Shown in pieces: positions 1 through 10,116 of a stretch of DNA of 64,000 nucleotides (the first letter of the stretch is position 1; every line of letters starts with the position of its first letter). Made by a program: the position numbers and the translations under genes. Source of the stretch: Occultella glacieicola (GTDB lineage Bacteria > Actinomycetota > Actinomycetes > Actinomycetales > Beutenbergiaceae); NCBI RefSeq assembly GCF_004353825.1, contig NZ_SMNA01000011.1:1-64000 (forward strand), in the 5' to 3' direction. Below the pieces are notes generated by a model, which was not told the origin of the DNA, searched no databases, and saw only the letters and a program-made list of their open reading frames with translations.

Positions 1-1
1 G

Positions 2-1846
2 GCCCGGGCGGCGCTCGCGGCGGCCGAGGCCGCCGCGGCTGGGTCCGACCAGCGCTCCGACGCACGCGAGGCGCCGGCGCCGGAACCGGACGTGGACCCC
101 GTCGGCGCGCCTGACCCCACCGGCCCCGAACCGACAGGTGACGACGCGACCGATGCCCCGCCGTCGGCCCCCACCGAGACCACCGACACCGGACCGGCGG
201 CCGACAGCGCCACCCAGGCACCGCCGTCGGGCGCCGACCTGTCCGAGTCCGCGGCCGCGATCGTCGCCGGCTACCGGTTCGAGGGCGGCATGCTGCCCCT
301 CGGCGCGCTCGTCGAGGGCGACCGGGCGATCGCGGGCGCCCAGATCGGCCTGCCGCTGTCGATGATGAACCGCCACGGACTGGTCGCCGGCGCCACCGGG
401 ACCGGCAAGACCCGCACGCTGCAGGGGATGGCGGAGGGCTTGTCGGCGGCCGGGGTCCCGGTGTTCCTCGCCGACATCAAGGGTGACCTGTCCGGCCTCG
501 CCGTGCCGGGGGTGGGCAACGAGAAGCTGCTCGCTCGCACCACGAGCCTCGGCCAGGACTGGCAGGGCGTCGCCTACCCGGTCGAGTTCTACTCGCTCGG
601 CGGGATGGGGCACGGCGCCCCCATCCGCACCACCGTCACCGACTTCGGCCCGCTGCTGCTGTCGAAGGTGCTCGGGCTGAACGACACCCAGGAGTCCTCG
701 CTCGGCCTGATCTTCCACTGGGCCGACGCCCAGGGACTCGCGCTGCTCGACCTCAAGGACCTGCGGTCGACCATCGCCTACCTGACCTCCGACGACGGCA
801 AGGACGAGCTCAGGGGCATCGGCGGGATCTCGACCGCGACGGCCGGGGTGATCCTGCGGGAGATCGTCGCGTTGCAGGCCCAGGGCGCGGACGTCTTCTT
901 CGGCGAGCCCGCGTTCGTCACGTCCGACCTGATCCGGCTGGCCCCGGACGGGCGCGGCGTGATCTCAGCCCTGGAACTGCCGTCGGTACAGGACCGGCCC
1001 GCGCTGTTCTCCACGTTCCTGATGTGGCTGCTCGCGGACCTGTTCAGCGACCTGCCGGAGATCGGGGACGCCGACAAGCCCAAGCTCGTGTTCTTCTTCG
1101 ACGAGGCACACCTGCTCTTCAACGACGCCTCGAAGGACTTCCTGGCGCAGGTGGTCCAGACGGTGCGGCTGATCCGGTCGAAGGGCGTGGGGATCTTCTT
1201 CGTCACCCAGACCCCCAAGGACGTGCCCGGCGACGTGCTCGCCCAGCTCGGCAACCGGGTCCAGCACGCCCTACGGGCCTTCACCCCGGACGACCAGAAG
1301 GCGCTGCGAGCCACGGTGCGCACGTTCCCCGAGTCCGCCTACGACCTCGAGGAGCTGCTGACCTCGCTGGGCACCGGCGAGGCGGTCGTCACCGTGCTCA
1401 CCGAGAAGGGGGCGCCGACCCCGGTCGCCTGGACCAGGCTGCGGGCACCGCAGGCCTCGATGGACCCCGCGCCCGAGGCGACGCTCGCCGCGATGGTGGC
1501 CGGGTCGCCGTCGAACGCGACGTACGGCACCGCGGTCGACAACGAGTCGGCCTACGAACTGCTGACCCGGCGCATCGACTCCGACCGGGCCGCCGCCGCG
1601 GCGGCGGAGCAGGCCGAGGCCGAGGCGAAGGCGAGGGAGAAGGAGGAGGACGACCTGGAGCAGATGCAGGAGAAGCTGCGCCAGGACGCGGCGAAGGAGG
1701 CCGAACGCGCCCAGCGGGACGCCGAGAAGCGGCGGGCCTCGACCTCCCGGAGCGCACGCGGCGGCCTCGATTCGTTCCTGCGCAGTGCCGGCACGGTACT
1801 CGGCAGGGAGATCACCCGGTCCATCTTCGGCACCCGCAGACGCTGA
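2..1846 (+). CDS. HerA-like helicase/ATPase (DUF853 family), 5' end cut by window edge
   Basis: Predicted ATP-driven HerA/VirB4-type translocase of the DUF853 (YjgR-like) family, cytoplasmic, function in vivo unclear. Counting from the GTG at 92, a glycine-rich Walker A (GATGTGKT) lies near residue 100 and a Walker B with FFFDEAHLLF near residue 335. A charged, alanine/glutamate-rich coiled coil follows at about 500-555, before a basic tail. The frame stays open to the window edge through an alanine-rich stretch, and the GTG at 92 has no Shine-Dalgarno-like sequence. The real start is therefore probably upstream and the gene is partial here. It converges on the MFS gene across a strong hairpin. 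Family assignment is confident; biological role is not. Confidence 0.88.
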   Translation, partial: ARAALAAAEAAAAGSDQRSDAREAPAPEPDVDPVGAPDPTGPEPTGDDATDAPPSAPTETTDTGPAADSATQAPPSGADLSESAAAIVAGYRFEGGMLPLGALVEGDRAIAGAQIGLPLSMMNRHGLVAGATGTGKTRTLQGMAEGLSAAGVPVFLADIKGDLSGLAVPGVGNEKLLARTTSLGQDWQGVAYPVEFYSLGGMGHGAPIRTTVTDFGPLLLSKVLGLNDTQESSLGLIFHWADAQGLALLDLKDLRSTIAYLTSDDGKDELRGIGGISTATAGVILREIVALQAQGADVFFGEPAFVTSDLIRLAPDGRGVISALELPSVQDRPALFSTFLMWLLADLFSDLPEIGDADKPKLVFFFDEAHLLFNDASKDFLAQVVQTVRLIRSKGVGIFFVTQTPKDVPGDVLAQLGNRVQHALRAFTPDDQKALRATVRTFPESAYDLEELLTSLGTGEAVVTVLTEKGAPTPVAWTRLRAPQASMDPAPEATLAAMVAGSPSNATYGTAVDNESAYELLTRRIDSDRAAAAAAEQAEAEAKAREKEEDDLEQMQEKLRQDAAKEAERAQRDAEKRRASTSRSARGGLDSFLRSAGTVLGREITRSIFGTRRR

Positions 1847-1847
1847 C

Positions 1848-1888
1848 GATCCCCCGCCGACCCGCTCTCTGCGGTTCGGCGAGGGATC
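1848..1888. terminator. Bidirectional hairpin terminator between converging genes
   Basis: Two 18-nt arms (1848-1865 and 1871-1888) pair at 16 of 18 positions around a TCTCT loop, starting right after the HerA-like stop codon and ending 22 nt before the MFS stop. No U-tract is visible, as is common for actinobacterial terminators. The position between convergent genes supports a shared terminator. Confidence 0.7.
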
Positions 1889-1910
1889 GCCTCGGGATTC
1901 AGCGTCCTCC

Positions 1911-3266
1911 TCAGAACGTGCCCGCTTCGATCGCGGCGGTGCGCTCGGCCTGCTTGGCCGCGTCCTTGGGGTACACCCGGTAGAACAGGAACCAGTAGCC
2001 GGCGTTCAGCAGGTACGGGACCGTTACCAGGTAGAGCATCACCTGCTGGAGCCCGAGGGCGTCGGCCAGGAAGCCCATCGCGAGGGTCATCAGCGCGCTG
2101 ATCGCGCCCTGGATCAGGGAGAACAGCACGGCGAACGCCGTCGCCGAGAGCTGCTTGGGCGCCACGGTGGAGACCATCGGCAGCACGCAGGCGGAGAACC
2201 CGACCGAGGCGATGAGGCCGAAGGCGAAGATCACCGCGTAGATGGCGAAGCCCTTGCCCCAGTCCATCTGCAGCGCCACGTAGGACATGCCGGCCATCGC
2301 GACCAGGTAGATCTGCATGAGGATGATGCGGCCCTTGGCGCCGAACTTGCGGACGAACAGGTCGCCGAGGAGTCCGCCGACGAACGCGGACACCGCCATG
2401 CCTGCCGCGAACACCGACCACAGGATCGCCGCGCCGGGGATGTCCCAGCCGCGCACGTCGACCATGTAGGTCACGAAGAAGGAGAACAGCACGAGGCTGG
2501 TGACCAGCGGGAGCATGCCGGCCAGGAGGCCGATGGTGGGGATCTTGAACAGCTTCGCCGCGTCGGAGATCTTGAACCGGCCCACGTCGGGGTCGTCGGA
2601 GATCGAACTCTGTCGCTTGGGTTCCTTGACGAACAGCAGGATCAGGATGCCGGACAGGACACTGAGGCCACCCATGGTGAACATGCCGTAGCGCCAGCCG
2701 TTCGGGTCGTTCGCGAACAGGGCGATGGCCGGGCCGAGGATCATGCCGAGCACCGAGCCGATACCGCGGACGGTGCCGAACGCCCGGCCGCGGGTCTTGT
2801 CGTCGAACAGGTCGCCGAGCAGGCCGTTCACGATCGGCTCGGAGGCGACGGTGCCGATCACGCCGATGCCGTACAGGATCACCAACCAGGTGAAGTTCGG
2901 CGCGAGGCCGGCGGCGGCGGTCCACAGCCCCCAGACGCCGGTGACGATGAACAGGACCTTCTTGCGGCCGTAGCGGTCGGCGGCGAGCGCCCAGGCCGGT
3001 CCGAAGATCATCCGGGCGAACCGGGCCAGGCTGGCCAGGATGCCGAGCGCCCCGAGGGAGAGCCCGAACGCGTCCCGGATCAGCGGGAAGAACGTGTTGA
3101 TGAGCGAGTTCTCGGAGTTGTCGATCGCTCCTGCGACCGCGAGGGCGCCGACGGCCTTGCCGCGGCCCTTCGTCTCCGGGGTCTCGGTCGCGACCGGACC
3201 GGTCGGGGCGACCGGGTCGGCGGTCGCCGTCCGGCCGGCGCCCTTCACTTCGTCGAGCACACTCAT
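1911..3266 (-). CDS. MFS transporter
   Basis: Major facilitator superfamily permease of 451 aa with about 12 membrane segments after a hydrophilic N-terminus of about 35 residues. A basic MFS-type loop (ADRYGRKK) follows the second or third helix. The ATG at 3266 is chosen because GAGAGGCAG precedes it at good spacing. The reading frame extends upstream, but only through non-coding-looking sequence. The substrate cannot be read from sequence. The upstream region carries phased GTTGCC units that also occur at the uronate operon promoters (about 19.9 and 20.9 kb), so uptake of a sugar acid is a reasonable guess, not a demonstrated role. A phosphotransferase gene lies upstream on the same strand, 229 bp away. 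Confidence 0.85.
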   Translation of the reverse strand: MSVLDEVKGAGRTATADPVAPTGPVATETPETKGRGKAVGALAVAGAIDNSENSLINTFFPLIRDAFGLSLGALGILASLARFARMIFGPAWALAADRYGRKKVLFIVTGVWGLWTAAAGLAPNFTWLVILYGIGVIGTVASEPIVNGLLGDLFDDKTRGRAFGTVRGIGSVLGMILGPAIALFANDPNGWRYGMFTMGGLSVLSGILILLFVKEPKRQSSISDDPDVGRFKISDAAKLFKIPTIGLLAGMLPLVTSLVLFSFFVTYMVDVRGWDIPGAAILWSVFAAGMAVSAFVGGLLGDLFVRKFGAKGRIILMQIYLVAMAGMSYVALQMDWGKGFAIYAVIFAFGLIASVGFSACVLPMVSTVAPKQLSATAFAVLFSLIQGAISALMTLAMGFLADALGLQQVMLYLVTVPYLLNAGYWFLFYRVYPKDAAKQAERTAAIEAGTF

Positions 3267-3347
3267 GATCTGCCTCTCTGCAGCCGCCGGAGGGTCCGAC
3301 AGGGCCGACCGGGGGGTTGGTGGTGTGCCTCCATTGAGGCAGTCGAT

Positions 3348-3423
3348 GGCAACCTCCGGACATCTGTTGCCACCCGTTGCCGGGTGGTTGCCGGGAGTTG
3401 TTCCGGGGTTGCCATGCGTTGCC
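3348..3423 (-). promoter_or_regulatory. Helically phased GTTGCC repeat array upstream of MFS gene
   Basis: GTTGCC begins at 3366, 3376, 3387, 3408 and 3418, with a degenerate copy GTTGTT at 3397. Starts are therefore spaced 10, 11, 10, 11 and 10 bp, one DNA helical turn each. One inverted copy (GGCAAC) sits at 3348. The array lies 100-157 bp upstream of the MFS start codon. Such head-to-tail phasing is typical of cooperative activators or repressors on one DNA face. Which regulator binds is not known. The same hexamer, also at 10-bp spacing, occurs at the uronate promoters. Confidence 0.65.
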
Positions 3424-3495
3424 CCGGAGCGGGTGTCCCGGACCGGGCGGGGGCGCGCGTGCGCAGGCGACCTCGTTGGCGTCGCGCCGGCGCTG

Positions 3496-4824
3496 CTACC
3501 CGAGCTGCTCCAGGAGTCGGCGCAGGTTGGCGGCGACCACGCCGGCCAGCTCCCACCTGGAGTCGGGTTCCAGGGATCGGGCGATCCCCTCGTAGGAGAT
3601 GCACTGGTGGACCAGGTTCGCGATCGGTGCGAGAGCGAGCGCGCGGTCGGTGTCCGCTCCCGGTGCGTGCGCGCGCCAGACGGTGGCGAACTCCTCGAGC
3701 ACGGCGTTCCCCGCGGCCGGGTCCTTCTCCCGTCGGCCGTTCGCGAGCAGCGCGGCGTCCAGGAACGGGTGGGCGATCGCCGCGTCGGTCCAGTCGTAGA
3801 TGACCAGCCGGCCGGCACCGGTGGCGACGTTGCCGAGGTGCAGGTCGCCGTGGGTGAGCGTGTCAGGGACGCCGCACTCGGCCAGCTCCCGCAGGTGCTT
3901 CTCGACGCGGCGTCCGAGCGCGGGCAGTCCCGCGCGTTCGTGCTCGGTCAGCCGGGACAGTTCGACGCTGCCGGTGAGGACGTCGGCGAATGCCGCCAGG
4001 GTCGGCTCGATGGTGCGATCGGGACAACCGGCGCCCCTGAGCGCGTCGACGTGCTCCAGCGAGCGACGCTGCAGTTCGGCCATCGTCCGCGCCGTCCCGA
4101 GGGCCACGTCCGCGCCCTCGGGTTCGGCGGCCCCGCCGGCGTCGGTCTCGGGGAGCGGGTCGAGCAGGAGCCAGCCACGGGCCGGGTCCGTCGCACGGAC
4201 CGTCGGCACCCGTTCGGGGTCCAGGGCACCGACCGCGACCGTGATCGCCGGCTCGGCGTGGAACCAGTCGCACGCGGCCTTGAGGTACAGCGGCACGTTC
4301 GCGCCGCCGTCGCCGCGGCAGTCGAAGCGGACGACGGCGGACAGGCACCAGATCTTGACCGGTTCGCCCGGTCCCTCGCGACGTAGGCCGAGCGCGGCGA
4401 TCTGCCGATCGAGCCACGCGGTCGCCTCGTCGAGCCAGCCGGTCCGGTACCAGTCGGGGCGGGCCGGCGGGGTCGGGACGACGCCGTCGCGCTCGGCGAG
4501 GGCGAGCACGACGGCGGCACGCACCTCCTCGGGCAGCGTCAGCCGGTCGAGGTGGTCCACCGCGACGCGCTGACCGGTGGGCCATGAGGGCGGGTCGGGG
4601 ACGTCGAGCACCTGCACCACCGTGTGGTCACCGACCAGCCGGGCCGGGGCGACCGGCCGCGCCGCCGGGAGGCCGGTCGCCGCTCGCAACTCGGTTGCCG
4701 AGAGCCATCGGCCCGGAACGCTCGGCAGGGTGCGGGTGCCGTCCGCGGCGAGCGTGGTGAGCAGGTCGGTGCCGGCGATCGCGGCGACCCAGACCCACCC
4801 GTCCTGCTCCCGCGACGCCGTCAT
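3496..4824 (-). CDS. APH/choline-kinase-fold phosphotransferase
   Basis: A 442-aa cytoplasmic protein of the aminoglycoside phosphotransferase (APH) superfamily. The Brenner motif HGDLHLGN lies near residues 325-332 and supplies the catalytic Asp and metal-binding Asn. The following IYDWTDA, near 345, is the DFG-equivalent metal-binding motif. The N-terminal half is poorly conserved and could form the nucleotide-binding lobe. The substrate is unknown; such proteins phosphorylate antibiotics, sugars, choline or homoserine-like molecules, and nothing here argues for resistance specifically. The ATG at 4824 begins the only long frame. Just upstream lie copies of a dispersed palindromic repeat, so its promoter must lie in or beyond that array. 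Confidence 0.75.
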   Translation of the reverse strand: MTASREQDGWVWVAAIAGTDLLTTLAADGTRTLPSVPGRWLSATELRAATGLPAARPVAPARLVGDHTVVQVLDVPDPPSWPTGQRVAVDHLDRLTLPEEVRAAVVLALAERDGVVPTPPARPDWYRTGWLDEATAWLDRQIAALGLRREGPGEPVKIWCLSAVVRFDCRGDGGANVPLYLKAACDWFHAEPAITVAVGALDPERVPTVRATDPARGWLLLDPLPETDAGGAAEPEGADVALGTARTMAELQRRSLEHVDALRGAGCPDRTIEPTLAAFADVLTGSVELSRLTEHERAGLPALGRRVEKHLRELAECGVPDTLTHGDLHLGNVATGAGRLVIYDWTDAAIAHPFLDAALLANGRREKDPAAGNAVLEEFATVWRAHAPGADTDRALALAPIANLVHQCISYEGIARSLEPDSRWELAGVVAANLRRLLEQLG

Positions 4825-4836
4825 GGGCCCATCCTG

Positions 4837-5006
4837 CCTGTCGAGAGTGCTGAAATGGTCGCCATTTCCGCACCCTCACCGCCGGGCGCGTCGCCCCACC
4901 GCGCGGCTCACCCTGTCGAGAGTGCTGAAATGGTCGCCATTTCCGCACCCTCACCGCCGGCGCGGGAGTGCTGAACCGGCGCCCACTTCCGCACCCTCAC
5001 CGCCGG
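4837..5006. repeat. Three copies of a 49-bp palindromic dispersed repeat
   Basis: Copies 1 and 2 (4837-4885 and 4912-4960) are essentially identical and 75 bp apart. Copy 3 (about 4964-5006) is diverged. Each has a core hairpin in which GTGCTGAAATGG pairs with CCATTTCCGCAC around TCG with one mismatch, followed by CACCCTCACCGCC. The array lies between the convergent-free ends of the phosphotransferase start and the leuS stop. The rest of this 326-bp intergenic gap (5007-5150) shows nothing recognisable. A fourth, diverged copy is inside larB at 25591-25633. This looks like a REP/BIME-like element; function unknown. Confidence 0.8.
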
Positions 5007-5150
5007 CCTCGGCCGGGTCAGCCGGGTGCGCCGGGCCCGGCGTGGGCGGCGGCCGCGCCACCCGCGACGAGCCGCCGCCTCGGGTGTTCCGATGTCGCAC
5101 GCCTCGGCGGCGTTCGCGCAGGTCGTACCTGCCGGAGAAGCGATCGCCCC

Positions 5151-8097
<2,947 letters not shown>

Positions 8098-8105
<8 letters not shown>

Positions 8106-8160
8106 GTGCGTTTCCTTGGGCAGGGCCACCGACAGGCGGCGGCGTCACGGAGGCTGACAT
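8098..8160 (-). CDS. Short leader ORF overlapping leuS start (20 aa)
   Basis: ATG at 8160 opens a 20-codon frame ([20 protein letters not shown]) whose TGA lies in the sequence ATGTCTGA, overlapping the leuS start by 8 nt. It is preceded by GGGAGG, a near-perfect Shine-Dalgarno at good spacing, and that GGGAGG is the 3' arm of a perfect hairpin. The arrangement suggests that translation of this peptide is gated by the hairpin and passed to leuS by termination-reinitiation. The peptide itself looks functionless. It is too short for statistical support, so this is an inference from layout. Confidence 0.45.
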
Positions 8161-8165
8161 GAGAA

Positions 8166-8237
8166 GACCTCCCGGATAAGGGAGGTCGGCCGCGCTGACG
8201 CGGCGCCACAAGGGGCGCCCGCTGAAGATCAGCGCGG
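8166..8237 (-). promoter_or_regulatory. Attenuator-like leader of leuS: SD-sequestering hairpin and alternative stems
   Basis: Perfect inverted repeats: 8166-8173 with 8180-8187 (8 bp, sequestering GGGAGG behind CCTCCC on the mRNA); 8190-8198 with 8229-8237 (9 bp); 8202-8207 with 8214-8219 (6 bp); 8220-8225 with 8229-8234 (6 bp, 3-nt loop). The segment 8229-8237 can pair either locally or long range but not both, and it contains the stop codon of the first leader ORF, so a stalled ribosome would bias the choice. No U-tract follows the last hairpin, which favours translational over transcriptional control. No T-box consensus is present. Confidence 0.55.
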
Positions 8238-8267
8238 CTGGCTAAGCAGCGAGTCCGTGAAGAACAT
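8229..8267 (-). CDS. Putative leuS leader peptide with tandem Leu codons (12 aa)
   Basis: ATG at 8267 starts MFFTDSLLSQPR and ends with TGA at 8231-8229. It contains consecutive Leu codons CTG CTT, the second rare in such GC-rich DNA, placed five codons before the stop. A purine-rich TGGTGGGC precedes the start. Its stop codon is inside the 5' arm of a 9-bp stem. Tandem cognate codons followed by alternative stems are the hallmark of ribosome-mediated attenuation, here for leucine upstream of leuS. This is an inference; peptides this short occur by chance. Confidence 0.5.
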   Translation of the reverse strand: MFFTDSLLSQPR

Positions 8268-8321
8268 GCCCACCAGCCTACCGCAGCCCGATCCGCGCAG
8301 CCGCGACGATTCCCGCGCAGT

Positions 8322-8352
8322 GATTGGTCTGGTCAACCAGACCAGACCAATC
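8322..8352. promoter_or_regulatory. Operator of the toxin-antitoxin module
   Basis: GATTGGTCTGGT (8322-8333) pairs perfectly with ACCAGACCAATC (8341-8352), leaving a 7-nt spacer. An inner alternative pairs TGGTCTGGT (8325-8333) with ACCAGACCA (8336-8344). One left half-site thus faces two overlapping right half-sites. It lies 12 nt before the antitoxin start codon, where a Phd-type antitoxin would autorepress. The site is also upstream of the divergent leuS leader, so it could affect both directions. Confidence 0.7.
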
Positions 8353-8364
8353 TAGCCTTGCCAC

Positions 8365-8601
8365 ATGGGTGCCCAGGTCAACGTCCAGGAGGCGAAGACT
8401 CGCTTGTCCGAGCTGCTCAAGCGGGTTGAGGCCGGGGAGTCGATCACGATCGCGCGCGCCGGCAGGCCGGTGGCCGAACTGCGGCCCGCCCAACCGGTCG
8501 CCCCCGTGTTCGGCGGACTCGTGCCCGGCCTCGTCGTCGGGCCGGAGTTCTTCGAGGAACTTCCCGAGGACGAGTTGTCGCGCTGGGACGGGACGCCATG
8601 A
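8365..8601 (+). CDS. Antitoxin, Phd/YefM family
   Basis: A 78-aa protein with the Phd/YefM fold signature NVQEAKTRLSELLKRVEAGE in the first 30 residues, then ITIARAGRPVAEL, the usual end of the DNA-binding domain. The acidic, proline-containing tail would wrap the toxin. It is followed by a PIN-domain toxin gene overlapping by ATGA, the standard order for such operons. It probably represses its own promoter through the palindrome at 8322-8352. The leader is only about 12 nt, so the mRNA may be nearly leaderless. Confidence 0.92.
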   Translation: MGAQVNVQEAKTRLSELLKRVEAGESITIARAGRPVAELRPAQPVAPVFGGLVPGLVVGPEFFEELPEDELSRWDGTP

Positions 8602-8987
8602 GATACCTCCTCGACACCCACGTCCTGCTGTGGTTGGCGAATGAGGCCGAACGGGTACCGGTCGAGACTCGGAACCAACTGGCGCAGGCGTCGGGCCGCG
8701 TGGTCTCGAGCGCCTCGGCGATGGAGATCGCACTCAAGACCAGGCTGGGAAGGCTCACGGGTGGCCACGCGATCACGACCGGCTGGCAGCGCGTCCTGTC
8801 GAGCTTCCTGGCCGACGAACTCCCGTTGTCCGGTCCGCACATGCTCTATGCAGGCGGTATGGATTGGGCGCATCGTGACCCGTTCGACCGGATGCTCGTC
8901 GCACAGGCACTGCTCGAAGGGCTCGTCCTGGTCACCCTCGACCGCGCCATCATCGCGCACGCCGAGGTCGAGACCCTGTCCTGGTGA
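8598..8987 (+). CDS. PIN-domain toxin (VapC-like ribonuclease)
   Basis: A 129-aa PIN-domain protein that starts YLLDTHVLLWL, with the first catalytic Asp at residue 5. A mid-protein Glu (AMEIALKTR) and the C-terminal HRDPFDRMLVAQA supply further metal-binding acids, followed by LVTLDRAI. This subgroup (PIN_Smg6-like, paired with Phd-type antitoxins) acts as a metal-dependent RNase. It overlaps the antitoxin by ATGA and is thus translationally coupled. Intact, no sign of inactivation. Confidence 0.92.
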   Translation: MRYLLDTHVLLWLANEAERVPVETRNQLAQASGRVVSSASAMEIALKTRLGRLTGGHAITTGWQRVLSSFLADELPLSGPHMLYAGGMDWAHRDPFDRMLVAQALLEGLVLVTLDRAIIAHAEVETLSW

Positions 8988-9020
8988 GCGCCACTCTCGC
9001 CACCAATGGTTCCCGCGTCG

Positions 9021-10046
9021 TCAGGTCGCGTCGATCCCCGCAGTGCTCTCGCGGACCACGAGCGTGAACGGAACCTTCTCGTCGACGGCCGCCGCCGGCC
9101 CGGTCCCGGCCGCGAGCTGCGCCTCGAGCATCCGCAACGCCACCTCGGCGAGCGCCGACCGGTCCGGGGAGATCGTGGTCAGCGAGGGCGTGACCGCCCG
9201 CGCGTACGGGATGTCGTCGAAGCCGACCACAGCCACGTCGTCCGGCACGTGCAGGCCGCGCAGGTGCAGCGCACGCATCGCGCCGAGGGCAACCCAGTCG
9301 GTCACGGCGAAGATCCCGTCGGGGGCTGCGGCGCCGAGTTCGAGCAGGGCCCGGGCCGCGCGTTCGCCCTCCTCCCCCGAGTTGGCCGTGATCGGCACCA
9401 TCAGCTCGGGAAGCACCGGCAGGCCCGCGGATTCGAGCGCCTCGACGTAGCCTTCCTGGCGGGGCCCGGCGGTCGCCCCGACCAGCGCGATCCGGCGTCT
9501 GCCGAGATCGAGGAGATGCTCGACGGCGGCGCGTGCGGCCTCGGTGTTGTCGATCGCCACGTGGTGGGCCGCGTCGCCGAACGTCTGCTCACCGAGGAGC
9601 ACCAGCGGGGTGCGGTCGGTGCGCTCGGCCAGGTCCGACGGCGCCAGGTGCTGGGCGCTCACGATGAGGCCGTCGATCCGCTGCGGGAAGCGGCCCTCGA
9701 GCGCCTCCCGCTCAGCCGCGTGGTCGCCGCCGCTCTCGTGGATGAGCACGAACCACCCGCGGGCCTCGGCCCGTTCGACGACCCGGCCGGCGAGCGCCGC
9801 GAAGTACGGCATCTCCAACCGGGGCACCACGAGTGCGATCACCCCGGACCGACCGCGGGCGAGGTTGCGGGCCGAGAGGTTCGGGCGGTAGCCCACCTCC
9901 GCTATCGCGGCGAGGACGCGGGTGCGGGTGCGCTCGGTCACGTGCGCGTACCCGTTGATCACGTTGGAGACCGTCTTCATCGACACACCCGCGATCTCGG
10001 CGACATCGGTGAGCCGCGGCTGCGGCGACCTCCGGTCCTGGACCAC
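9021..10046 (-). CDS. LacI-family transcriptional regulator
   Basis: A 341-aa repressor with an N-terminal helix-turn-helix (RLTDVAEIAGVSMKTVSNVING) followed by the hinge helix and a periplasmic-binding-like sugar-sensing domain. The GTG at 10046 is chosen because TAGGGTGA stands about 8 nt upstream; the frame remains open further but would overlap the preceding gene. It is the last gene of a sulfatase / binding protein / regulator operon on this strand. It probably binds the perfect palindrome TCTACAGCGCTGTAGA upstream of the sulfatase. The effector is unknown, perhaps a sugar released by desulfation. Confidence 0.93.
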   Translation of the reverse strand: MVQDRRSPQPRLTDVAEIAGVSMKTVSNVINGYAHVTERTRTRVLAAIAEVGYRPNLSARNLARGRSGVIALVVPRLEMPYFAALAGRVVERAEARGWFVLIHESGGDHAAEREALEGRFPQRIDGLIVSAQHLAPSDLAERTDRTPLVLLGEQTFGDAAHHVAIDNTEAARAAVEHLLDLGRRRIALVGATAGPRQEGYVEALESAGLPVLPELMVPITANSGEEGERAARALLELGAAAPDGIFAVTDWVALGAMRALHLRGLHVPDDVAVVGFDDIPYARAVTPSLTTISPDRSALAEVALRMLEAQLAAGTGPAAAVDEKVPFTLVVRESTAGIDAT

Positions 10047-10116
10047 GGCGGTCACCCTACCGGAGCCGTGCCGCCCGGTTGCGGGCCGAGGGGCGCGCCC
10101 CCGGACCGGGCGCCGG

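Noticed and set aside
3366-3423. Possible CRISPR array
   Set aside because: Units are 6 bp with 4-5 bp gaps; far too short for repeats and spacers, and no cas genes are present.
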